From: Candidatus Thiodictyon intracellulare | GTDB lineage: Bacteria > Pseudomonadota > Gammaproteobacteria > Chromatiales > Chromatiaceae | Length of the DNA: 5,565 nucleotides | Direction of reading: 5' to 3' | Assembly (NCBI GenBank): GCA_016292295.1 | Contig: JADNEJ010000146.1 | Span: 1-5,565, forward strand | Shown here: in pieces, positions 1-5,401 of the stretch | How positions within the stretch are numbered: position 1 is the first letter of the stretch | Layout: each line of letters starts with the position of its first letter | Program-made: the position numbers and the translations under genes | Notes under the pieces: generated by a model | Databases searched by the model: none | Seen by the model: the letters and a program-made list of their open reading frames with translations, nothing else | Told to the model about the DNA's origin: nothing

Positions 1-68
1 TCGCGCGTACGCCGGTGGGCGGCACGCAGCTCGGCGAGTTGTTCGGTGGAGAGGGCCTAGTCGAGCAT
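1..68 (-). pseudogene. IS630-like transposase N-terminus, partial, with in-frame amber codon
   Basis: The minus strand from position 56 to the left edge reads ALSTEQLAELRAAHRRTR. This resembles, from memory, the N-terminal helix-turn-helix region of IS630-family transposases, which usually continues into a lysine- and arginine-rich helix. The only in-frame start upstream is the ATG at 68-66, giving M-L-D, and it is separated from this stretch by a TAG at 59-57. No Shine-Dalgarno sequence precedes the ATG, and no ATG, GTG or TTG follows the stop within view. The visible copy therefore looks broken, unless the start lies elsewhere or the stop is suppressed. The transposase would excise and reinsert its element at TA dinucleotides, a known family property. 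The 18 visible codons are too few for a firm family assignment. Confidence 0.45.
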
Positions 69-593
69 AGGGACGATAGCATATCGACGTCGGCCGGTTA
101 CGCTAGGGTCCTGAGAGAAAATCTCAGATAAGACGTGTATATCGCGCACGGTGCCGCTGCGCTCTTTGTTCGACAGGGCCTCAATGCAGAGATCGAAAAC
201 CCCGTGGTAGGACGCATCCAGCGGCAGCAAGGGCTGGGGGTTGTCGTTGCAGACCACGCCGAAGTCGGGCTTACGGATCACGGTGCCGGTCGGCAGTTGC
301 AGCCGAAAGCTCATCTCCAGGGCGACCAGCTTGGCTATGGGCCTGGCCCGCAGAAAATTCTCCAATAACAGCATGAACCAGTGGTAGACCTGGAAAATCT
401 CGTAGTCGGACACTGGCTTCTCCTCCAGGCGGCCGTTGTTCCGCTCGTAATGGACGTTGGACTCGAGATACTCGAGATAGTAGTTGCGCCAGTAGTCGTC
501 TTCAGTGCACAGGCGACCGGCGTGGGAGGGGCGCGCGACCGGCTCGAGTTCCGCGCACGTGCGTCGCGCTTCGGCAAGGGAGGTCTGAGGCAT
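57..593 (-). pseudogene. Uma2 family (DUF820) putative restriction endonuclease-like gene, C-terminally truncated
   Basis: The product of 178 residues from ATG 593 matches the Uma2 family, PD-(D/E)XK-like nucleases of unproven role that are abundant in cyanobacteria and some purple sulfur bacteria. Recognisable parts are YERNNGRLEEKPVSDY near residues 49-64, RKPDFGVV with the conserved Asp at 110, and DLCIEALS with Glu at 138. Family members then continue with a lysine and tyrosine segment (roughly KKxEYxxxGVxEYyi). Here that is missing: after about Asp151 the sequence becomes an unrelated 27-residue tail ending at TAG. The tail leads in the same frame into a transposase-like peptide, so an insertion probably cut the gene near the TA dinucleotides at 138-141. 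A GTG at 638 would add 15 residues. ATG 593 was preferred because family-like sequence begins soon after it. No clear ribosome binding site supports either start. The product is probably non-functional. Confidence 0.7.
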
Positions 594-781
594 GGGCGTT
601 GTCAGGGACAGTGGTGATTGTCGGCCAAAAACTAGCACAGCCGGGCGACGGCGCCGCTGTGGTCGTCAGCGCCGTGACGCGGCGGCAAGCCGATTGCCAG
701 GCCGGCGAGAGGGACCGACAATGACCGTCGCGCGCTGCGCGCGCCCGCCGCTTCAACCACTGCACACGAGGGGATTATGAC

Positions 782-1072
782 ATGGCGAACGAGGGGTATC
801 ACGAGCCGGTCGAGAAACTGTCCGACGAGACCAAGGACATGCATAGGGCCATCGTGTCACTGATGGAGGAACTGGCGGCCGTGGACTGGTACAACCAGCG
901 GGTCGACGCCTGCAATGACCATGATTTGCCAGATATTTTGTGGCACAACCGGGATGAGGAAAAGGAGCACGCTGCCATGTTGCTGGAGTGGATGCGTCGG
1001 CAAGACACGGTCTTCGACAAAGAACTTAAGGGCTATCTGTTTACGGATAGGCCCATCGCGCATCATTCCTGA
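782..1072 (+). CDS. Encapsulated ferritin-like protein (EncFtn family)
   Basis: The 96-residue protein closely matches the EncFtn family, open-ring decameric ferritins that oxidise Fe(II) at a subunit interface and usually deliver iron into an encapsulin shell. The core is visible: HRAIVSLMEEL (21-31), VDWYNQRVDA (34-43) and HNRDEEKEHAAMLLEW (55-70). By alignment from memory with the Rhodospirillum rubrum protein, the ferroxidase ligands are Glu30, Glu60 and His63. Glu29 and Trp36 match two metal-entry residues, while the third (Glu34 in R. rubrum) is Ala32 here. The protein ends at PIAHHS with no C-terminal extension resembling the encapsulin-targeting peptide. No encapsulin gene lies within the window, since the next gene converges from the other strand. 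ATG 782 is supported by GAGGGG at 768-773, eight bases upstream. It may act as a free ferritin, or load a shell encoded elsewhere. Confidence 0.88.
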   Translation: MANEGYHEPVEKLSDETKDMHRAIVSLMEELAAVDWYNQRVDACNDHDLPDILWHNRDEEKEHAAMLLEWMRRQDTVFDKELKGYLFTDRPIAHHS

Positions 1073-1073
1073 G

Positions 1074-1087
1074 GACAGGGCCCTGTC
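1074..1087. repeat. Perfect 14-bp palindrome between convergent genes
   Basis: GACAGGGCCCTGTC is fully self-complementary. It begins one base after the TGA of the ferritin gene and lies 25 bases beyond the nrdG stop on the other strand. It could fold as GACAG/CTGTC with a GGCC loop. Its position between convergent genes suggests a bidirectional terminator, but neither side has a T-run, so intrinsic termination is doubtful. Confidence 0.35.
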
Positions 1088-1112
1088 GACGGGGTGGCCC
1101 GCGCGGCAGACC

Positions 1113-1823
1113 CTACGTCAGGTATTCGGGGTCGGCGAGGGTCGGATCGAGCGTATGTCCGGTGCGGCAGGGCTGGACGCGATGCTCGCGCACACCCAGG
1201 TTGGCAAGGCGCTCGCGCAACGCCGCGAGTTCGGCGGGGCAATTCTTGCCGGGCATGAGGGTGGTGCGCACCTGCAGCGGCACCCCAGCCGCGAGCAGGA
1301 GCCGCAGGCTCGCCCAGGCGCGCTCGCCTGAACTGGGAACACCGGTAATAGAAGGGTAGTCCGCCGGTAGGGCCTTGATGTCGAGCCCCACCCAGTCGAG
1401 GAGCGGCAACAGGCGCTTGATGCGCCCCGGATAGGCACCGGAGCTGTGCAGCCCGACCTTGAAGCTCAGAGCACGGGCCTCATTCATGGCCGCCCCCAGT
1501 GCGGGCTGGAGGGTCGGCTCGCCGCCGCTGAAGACCACTGCGTCCAGGAGTCCGCGCCGGCCTTCCAGAAAGGCACGCACCTGCGCCCAGGGGATCAGCC
1601 CTGCGGCGCGCGGGGGCAGCAGGTGGGCCGGGGGCAGCAGGTGGGCGTTGTGACAGTAGCGGCAGCGCCAGGGGCAGCCTTGGCAGAAGACCACGGCGGC
1701 GAGTTCGCCGGGGTAGTCGATGGTGGTCAGGGGGGTGAGGCCGCCGACGCGCAGTTCCCGCCGGGCGCTCGCCGGGGACACCGGCACCGCGGCGATCAAC
1801 TCCAGCGACTGCGCAATTCCCAT
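1113..1823 (-). CDS. nrdG: Anaerobic ribonucleoside-triphosphate reductase activating protein (radical SAM)
   Basis: The 236-residue protein is the iron-sulfur activase that uses S-adenosylmethionine to create the glycyl radical on class III ribonucleotide reductase. It opens with VGGLTPLTTIDYPGELAAVVFCQGCPWRCRYCHN (residues 26-59, shown here as the family signature). The radical SAM motif CX3CX2C is Cys50, Cys54 and Cys57, followed by His58 and Asn59. The SAM-contacting SGGEP is at 99-103 and VGLDIKALP at 145-153. A six-residue duplication, HLLPPA then HLLPPR, follows the cluster motif at 61-72. ATG 1823 is preceded by GAAGGA (complement of 1830-1835) six bases upstream. It is the last gene of the minus-strand nrdD cluster and ends 40 bases from the converging ferritin gene. 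Activity should require the separate glycyl-radical ORF as its target, because NrdD itself lacks the glycine. Pyruvate formate-lyase-type activases share the motif, but context favours NrdG. Confidence 0.92.
   Translation of the reverse strand: MGIAQSLELIAAVPVSPASARRELRVGGLTPLTTIDYPGELAAVVFCQGCPWRCRYCHNAHLLPPAHLLPPRAAGLIPWAQVRAFLEGRRGLLDAVVFSGGEPTLQPALGAAMNEARALSFKVGLHSSGAYPGRIKRLLPLLDWVGLDIKALPADYPSITGVPSSGERAWASLRLLLAAGVPLQVRTTLMPGKNCPAELAALRERLANLGVREHRVQPCRTGHTLDPTLADPEYLT
1612..1647. repeat. 18-bp tandem duplication inside nrdG
   Basis: Two head-to-tail copies, 1612-1629 and 1630-1647, share 17 of 18 bases (GGGGGCAGCAGGTGGGC followed by C or G). They encode HLLPPA and HLLPPR just after the iron-sulfur motif. 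The length keeps the frame, so this is a silent expansion typical of replication slippage. Confidence 0.9.
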
Positions 1824-1857
1824 AGCGAATCCTTCAGGCCAGTAAAGAGGAGTTCAC

Positions 1858-1975
1858 CCGCAAATAAACGCAAATCATCAGGGGACTCACGGCGCCCACG
1901 GGATGATCGTCCAGATGTGGCACGCGGAACGCAAACACTCTTGAATTATTTGCCTTTATTTGCGTTCATTTGTGG
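1858..1975. repeat. Inverted repeat with 10-nt periodic ATTTGCGTTT-like units
   Basis: The left arm at 1858-1875 reads CCGCAAATAAACGCAAAT and the right arm at 1958-1975 reads ATTTGCGTTCATTTGTGG. They are reverse complements at 16 of 18 positions, with 82 bases between. The right side extends as three units starting ATTTG at 1948, 1958 and 1968, and the left arm has GCAAAT at 1860 and 1870, so both show a 10-base period. It fills most of the gap between the glycyl-radical ORF and nrdG. Similar AAAYGCAAAT-type repeats occur between genes in many bacterial genomes (recollection). It looks like a dispersed repeat unit rather than an nrd-specific regulator. It has no ORF and no terminator-like T-run. 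Confidence 0.75.
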
Positions 1976-1993
1976 ACAAAGAGCTTCCAGCGT

Positions 1994-2188
1994 TCAGGCC
2001 GCGGCCTGTTGCGGCACGCGCATGGGCGTACCGCACGGGTTCTCGGTGAAATAGCAGCGCTCGCCATGCTCGGCGCGCTTGCCGACGTTAAAGGCGGCGA
2101 CCGGGCGGTGGTAGCCCATGACCCGGGTCCAGACCTCGCAGCGGGTGCGCTCTTGCGGGTTCATGGTTGCGGTGTTCAGTTCATTCAT
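1994..2188 (-). CDS. Stand-alone glycyl-radical domain of class III ribonucleotide reductase
   Basis: The 64-residue protein contains CEVWTRVMGYHRPV at residues 17-30 and FNVGKRAEHGER at 33-44. This is the C-terminal glycyl-radical signature of NrdD (RVxGYxRPV followed by N-x-GK), with Gly25 as the expected radical site. The large nrdD product 42 bases upstream lacks this motif, so the small protein presumably docks into NrdD as the radical carrier and is activated by NrdG. The arrangement recalls YfiD/GrcA, a small glycyl-radical spare part for pyruvate formate-lyase. ATG 2188 has a good ribosome binding site; a second Met at codon 9 is a weaker alternative. The tail after residue 44 (CYFTENPCGTPMRVPQQAAA) carries two further cysteines and is not recognised. 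The ORF shares nrdD's frame and could be a fragment detached by a stop codon. Its own initiation signals favour separate translation. Confidence 0.85.
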   Translation of the reverse strand: MNELNTATMNPQERTRCEVWTRVMGYHRPVAAFNVGKRAEHGERCYFTENPCGTPMRVPQQAAA

Positions 2189-2197
2189 GGTCGCTCT

Positions 2198-2202
2198 CTC
2201 CT
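2198..2202 (-). promoter_or_regulatory. Ribosome binding site of the glycyl-radical ORF
   Basis: The minus strand carries AGGAG here, inside a purine run AAGAGGAGAGAG, with nine bases to ATG 2188. It shows that the small ORF has its own initiation signal instead of depending on readthrough from nrdD, whose stop lies about 30 bases upstream. Confidence 0.75.
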
Positions 2203-2230
2203 CTTGGCTGTTATTCGTGTTCAGGTACGG

Positions 2231-5197
2231 CTAAGACGTGGTCACCCGCTTGCGTGCGATCAATTCCTCATCGCACACCGGGCAGAACTCGTGCTCACCG
2301 GCCAAGTACCCGTGTTTGGGGCAGATGGAGAACACGGGGGTGACGGTGATATAGGGTAGACGAAAGTTGGTGAGCGCACGGCGCACCAGCCGCTTGCACG
2401 CCTCGACACTTGAGACCTGCTCGCTCATATACAGGTGCAGCACGGTCCCGCCGGTATAGCGTGATTGGAGCGGCTCCTGCATCGCCAGGGCCTGGAAGGG
2501 GTCGTCCGTGAATCCCACCGGCAGTTGGGTGCTGTTGGTGTAGTAGGGCGCATCGGGGGTCCCGGCCTGGAGAATGCCGGGGCAGCGCTTCTGGTCCTCG
2601 CGGGCGAAGCGATAGGTGGTCCCCTCCGCCGGGGTCGCCTCCAGGTTGTAGAGGTGGCCGGTCGTCTCCTGGAACTCCACCATGCGTTCGCGCACTCGGT
2701 CGAGCAGGCGGATGGCGAGTGCCTGGCCGACGTCCGTGGTGATGTCCTCCCGGTCGCGGGTGAAGTTGCGGATCATCTCGTTGATCCCGTTCACCCCGAT
2801 GGTGGAGAAGTGGTTACGCAGGGTCTCGAGATACCGCTTGGTATAGGGGAAAAGCCCGGCGTCCAGATGCCGCTGTACCACCTTACGCTTGATCTCCAGG
2901 CTGTTACGGGCGAGCTCTAGCAGCCGGTCCAGGCGCGCGATCAGAGCGGGCTCGTCGCCTGGGTGCTGGAAGCCCAGGCGAGCGCAATTGATGGTGACGA
3001 CACCTACCGAACCGGTCTGCTCGGCCGAGCCGAAGAGCCCATTGCCGCGCTTGAGCAGTTCGCGCAGGTCGAGCTGCAGGCGGCAGCACATTGAGCGGAC
3101 CATGTTCGGGGACAGCTCGGAATTGATGAAATTCTGGAAATACGGCAGTCCGTACTTAGCGGTCATGGCAAAGAGCCGGTTCGCGTTTTCACTCTCCCAG
3201 GGAAAGTCCGTGGTGATGTTGTAGGTCGGGATCGGGAAGGTGAAGATCCGACCCTTGGCGTCGCCCTCCGTCATCACCTCAATATAGGCGCGGTTGATGA
3301 CGTCCATCTCGGCCTGGAGGTCGCCGTAGGTATAGGGCTGCTCCTCGCCCGCAATCATCGGGACCTGATCGCGCAGGTCCTCCGGGCAGACCAAATCGAA
3401 GGTGAGATTCGTAAAAGGCGTATTGCCGGTGATAAAGGTCTTGCCGTTGCGGCGCGCCACGAAGGTGCCGTTACGGGTCGTCGGGCACCAGATTTTACCC
3501 TTGTAAGGCCGACGCTCGATGAGCTGGATATAGGTCTCGCGGTTGCGGATCAGGTTCAGTACATGGACACCCGAGTCCTGGCGCGTATAGATGCTGCTGC
3601 CGTAACCGGCCAGGGTGCAAAGCTCCTGGAGGGCATCCAGATTGTCGCGATCGTTAGTGTAGATCCGGGTGCGGCCGTTCGGCTCGATACTGCCGTCGCC
3701 CTTGATGTAGGTGTCCAGGAAGAGCTGGATCTGGCGGACGGATAGGGTGCGGATCATCGCCGGAATGCATTTGCGCTCCAGATGGCCTAGTACGAAGTCG
3801 CTGCCTTCCTGGTTCAGGCGGTAGCGGTAGACCGGGTAGTTCGAGTAGGTCCCGGTCTTCTCCAGCAAGTGATAGGAGAGGCCCAATTCTTCGAGCAGCC
3901 AGGCAATCTCGGCCGCGTTCTCCGGGTGGCCGGTCGATTGGAACAGGCTGATCCGGCGACGCCCGGCGCTGAAATCGAAGTTCCCCTCGGCGACCGCCCA
4001 GGCCAGCAGCATCACCACCCGGTCGTCGATTTCGACCGTCGAATCGGTCTCCCAGGCGTTCGGGATGATGACCGGGGACTTGAGTGCCGCAACCTCTTCG
4101 ATGTCTTCCAGGACCCACCGGTTATCGCTGTTGAAGACCTTGCGCAGGACCTTGTGCCCCGGGGTGATCCACTGTTCCTGGGTGCGGTTGCATAGGACGT
4201 ACATGTCGCCGTCGAAGTCATAGGCATTCACGGCCAGCGGCTCCAAATACTCCAGGCGATTGTTGCGCCAATCGAAGGTCGCGATGCGCTCGCCGGCCTG
4301 AAGCTGGTCATAGCGCTTCCAACCCTGTTCGGTCAGACACTCGGTTTGCGCATCGACACATTGGGTCCCCCACCGCGACGGCACATTCAGGTTGTAGATC
4401 AGTTCCTGGATGCATTGGCGGACCTGGGCATAATCGAGCCGGTCCGTCCGCACGAAGGGGGCCATATAGGTATCGAAGCTGGAGAAGGCCTGGGCGCCCG
4501 CCCACTCGTTCTGCAAGGTCCCCAGGAAGTTCACGATCTGGCCCACGGCGCTCGACATGTGGCGCGGCGGCCCCGCCTCGACCCGCCCGGGTACGCCGTT
4601 GAGCCCCTCGTGCATCAGGGTGCGCAGCGACCAGCCGGCGCAGTAGCCGCAGAGCATATCTAGGTCATGGACGTGGATGGAACCGTCGCGGTGGACCTCG
4701 CCGATCTCGGGTGGATAGACCTGGGACAGCCAATAGTTGGCGATCATCTTGCCCGAGGTGTTGAGGATCAACCCACCGAGCGAGTAGCCCTGATTGGCAT
4801 TGGCGGCCACCCGCCAGTCGGAGCGGTCCAGGTACTCGTCGATGGAGGCAGCCACGTCCACCAGGGTGCGCGTGTGGTCGCGCAGCCGGCTGTGCTGTTC
4901 GCGGTAGACGATGTAGGAGCGCGCGGTCTCGAAGTGGTTGGCCGCGATCAGCGTCTGCTCCACCACGTCCTGGATCGCCTCGATGTCCGGCGCCTTGGTG
5001 TGGCCGAAACGGTGGGCCAGCACCTTGATGACCTGAGCGGTCAGCAACCGCGACTCCATGTCCCCATACTCCCCGCTCGCCTGACCGGCGCGCAGGATGG
5101 CGGACTCAATCTTGGCGACATCGAAGGGCACCTCCAGACCGTCGCGCTTCAATACGCGCAGGGGCAGGCTGGCGATATTGTTGTGCGCGGTCGCCAT
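2231..5197 (-). CDS. nrdD: Anaerobic (class III) ribonucleoside-triphosphate reductase large subunit, intein-containing and lacking its glycyl-radical motif
   Basis: The product reduces ribonucleotides to deoxyribonucleotides without oxygen. The 988-codon ORF starts with an ATP-cone (about residues 13-103), the allosteric nucleotide-binding module. The catalytic domain follows: HVHDLDMLCGYCAGWSL (175-191), then PSRWGTQ (273-279), where a 313-residue intein is inserted, resuming with TPFTNLTFD (593-601). Later come MCCRLQLD (703-710), which probably carries the thiyl-radical cysteine, and GSVGVVTINCARLG (729-742). The zinc-site pattern is CPKHGYLAGEHEFCPVC (959-975). Ligated exteins total 675 residues. 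The protein ends at ARKRVTTS, 13 residues after the last zinc-site cysteine, without the RVxGYxRPV motif expected there; that motif is in the next ORF. ATG 5197 has GGGAGGA six bases upstream and two NrdR boxes above it. Whether the reductant is formate or thioredoxin cannot be assigned here. Its identity is secure; activity depends on splicing and on the separate radical domain. Confidence 0.95.
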   Translation of the reverse strand: MATAHNNIASLPLRVLKRDGLEVPFDVAKIESAILRAGQASGEYGDMESRLLTAQVIKVLAHRFGHTKAPDIEAIQDVVEQTLIAANHFETARSYIVYREQHSRLRDHTRTLVDVAASIDEYLDRSDWRVAANANQGYSLGGLILNTSGKMIANYWLSQVYPPEIGEVHRDGSIHVHDLDMLCGYCAGWSLRTLMHEGLNGVPGRVEAGPPRHMSSAVGQIVNFLGTLQNEWAGAQAFSSFDTYMAPFVRTDRLDYAQVRQCIQELIYNLNVPSRWGTQCVDAQTECLTEQGWKRYDQLQAGERIATFDWRNNRLEYLEPLAVNAYDFDGDMYVLCNRTQEQWITPGHKVLRKVFNSDNRWVLEDIEEVAALKSPVIIPNAWETDSTVEIDDRVVMLLAWAVAEGNFDFSAGRRRISLFQSTGHPENAAEIAWLLEELGLSYHLLEKTGTYSNYPVYRYRLNQEGSDFVLGHLERKCIPAMIRTLSVRQIQLFLDTYIKGDGSIEPNGRTRIYTNDRDNLDALQELCTLAGYGSSIYTRQDSGVHVLNLIRNRETYIQLIERRPYKGKIWCPTTRNGTFVARRNGKTFITGNTPFTNLTFDLVCPEDLRDQVPMIAGEEQPYTYGDLQAEMDVINRAYIEVMTEGDAKGRIFTFPIPTYNITTDFPWESENANRLFAMTAKYGLPYFQNFINSELSPNMVRSMCCRLQLDLRELLKRGNGLFGSAEQTGSVGVVTINCARLGFQHPGDEPALIARLDRLLELARNSLEIKRKVVQRHLDAGLFPYTKRYLETLRNHFSTIGVNGINEMIRNFTRDREDITTDVGQALAIRLLDRVRERMVEFQETTGHLYNLEATPAEGTTYRFAREDQKRCPGILQAGTPDAPYYTNSTQLPVGFTDDPFQALAMQEPLQSRYTGGTVLHLYMSEQVSSVEACKRLVRRALTNFRLPYITVTPVFSICPKHGYLAGEHEFCPVCDEELIARKRVTTS
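3422..4360 (-). mobile_element. In-frame intein with LAGLIDADG homing endonuclease inside NrdD
   Basis: The insert runs from Cys280 to Asn592 of the precursor (313 residues), followed by Thr593 as the +1 nucleophile. Splicing block A is CVDAQTECLTEQGWKRYDQL (280-299), and block B is WITPGHKVL with Thr345 and His348. The two endonuclease motifs are LLAWAVAEGNF (397-407, acidic Glu404) and FLDTYIKGDGS (493-503, Asp501), so homing activity may be intact. Blocks F and G lie in 568-592 and end FITGN. Two positions are variant: the usual block F Asp appears as Cys571, and the usual penultimate His is Gly591. It sits at one of the most conserved NrdD sites, typical intein behaviour since that limits deletion. 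Removal restores WGTQ-TPFTN. The exact junctions were read by comparison with the family signature and are well supported by C at one end and N-T at the other. Confidence 0.93.
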
Positions 5198-5203
5198 GAC
5201 GTG

Positions 5204-5210
5204 TCCTCCC
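5204..5210 (-). promoter_or_regulatory. Ribosome binding site of nrdD
   Basis: The minus strand reads GGGAGGA with six bases before ATG 5197. This strong Shine-Dalgarno sequence fixes the nrdD start. Confidence 0.85.
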
Positions 5211-5214
5211 GTAG

Positions 5215-5230
5215 TTACTACATTTTGTGT
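5215..5230. promoter_or_regulatory. NrdR box, promoter-proximal to the gene (weaker copy)
   Basis: TTACTACATTTTGTGT agrees at 12 of 16 positions with the NrdR consensus acaCwAtATaTwGtgt. It lies 31 bp from the second box, the three-helical-turn spacing typical of paired NrdR sites. It falls between the predicted transcription start and the nrdD ribosome binding site. NrdR is an ATP-cone repressor that silences ribonucleotide reductase genes when dATP is high (known of the family). Confidence 0.7.
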
Positions 5231-5245
5231 CTTCGACTCTTCTCA

Positions 5246-5261
5246 ACACAGTATATAGTGG
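5246..5261. promoter_or_regulatory. NrdR box overlapping the nrdD -10 element (stronger copy)
   Basis: ACACAGTATATAGTGG agrees at 14 of 16 positions with the NrdR consensus and is close to a palindrome. It covers the proposed -10 hexamer of the nrdD promoter, so a bound repressor would block RNA polymerase. Fifteen bases separate it from the partner box. Confidence 0.82.
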
Positions 5262-5278
5262 GTTGGCGCTCAGGGCAA
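5250..5278 (-). promoter_or_regulatory. Sigma70-like promoter of the nrdD cluster
   Basis: On the minus strand TTGCCC (complement of 5273-5278, four of six matches to TTGACA) is followed after 17 bases by TATACT (complement of 5250-5255, five of six to TATAAT). Transcription would begin near 5243, giving a leader of about 45 bases. The -10 lies within the better NrdR box. No FNR-type TTGAT-N4-ATCAA site was found in the visible upstream DNA. Confidence 0.6.
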
Positions 5279-5285
5279 GACCACT

Positions 5286-5345
5286 GGGACCCTCACCCCA
5301 GGGGTCTACAGGAGCTTGGAATCGGGTGCTCAGAGGGACCCTCAC
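5286..5345. repeat. 11-bp direct repeat upstream of the nrdD promoter
   Basis: GGGACCCTCAC occurs at 5286-5296 and again at 5335-5345, 49 bp apart, upstream of the -35 element on the nrdD side. It may be a pair of binding sites for an activator or simple repeat content. No family is recognised. Confidence 0.5.
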
Positions 5346-5350
5346 ACGAA

Positions 5351-5364
5351 TTTTCCGCGGAAAA
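5351..5364. promoter_or_regulatory. Perfect 14-bp palindrome, candidate operator
   Basis: TTTTCCGCGGAAAA is fully symmetric and lies about 110 bp upstream of the predicted nrdD transcription start, close to the second direct repeat. A dimeric regulator could bind such a site, but I do not recognise which. A second perfect palindrome, GTCCCGGGAC, lies at 5392-5401. Confidence 0.4.
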
Positions 5365-5401
5365 CCTGTCCCTACGATCCCAGTACCGGTTGTCCCGGGA
5401 C

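Noticed and set aside
592..780. A 62-codon plus-strand frame ahead of the ferritin gene
   Set aside because: It is Arg-rich and without homology that I recognise. It ends just before the ferritin start, and the frame is best explained by GC-rich spacer. The same interval gave no convincing promoter hexamers either.
1446..2054. A 202-codon plus-strand frame across nrdG and the intergenic repeat
   Set aside because: It is antisense to the radical SAM motifs of nrdG, is rich in low-complexity Gly, Ala and Arg, and has no convincing ribosome binding site.
57..2233. Genome-wide recoding of TAG, suggested by in-frame TAG codons after nrdD and before the transposase-like peptide
   Set aside because: nrdG ends naturally at a TAG with no meaningful sequence after it. 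One of the two cases is explained by a broken insertion element and the other by a separate ORF with its own ribosome binding site.
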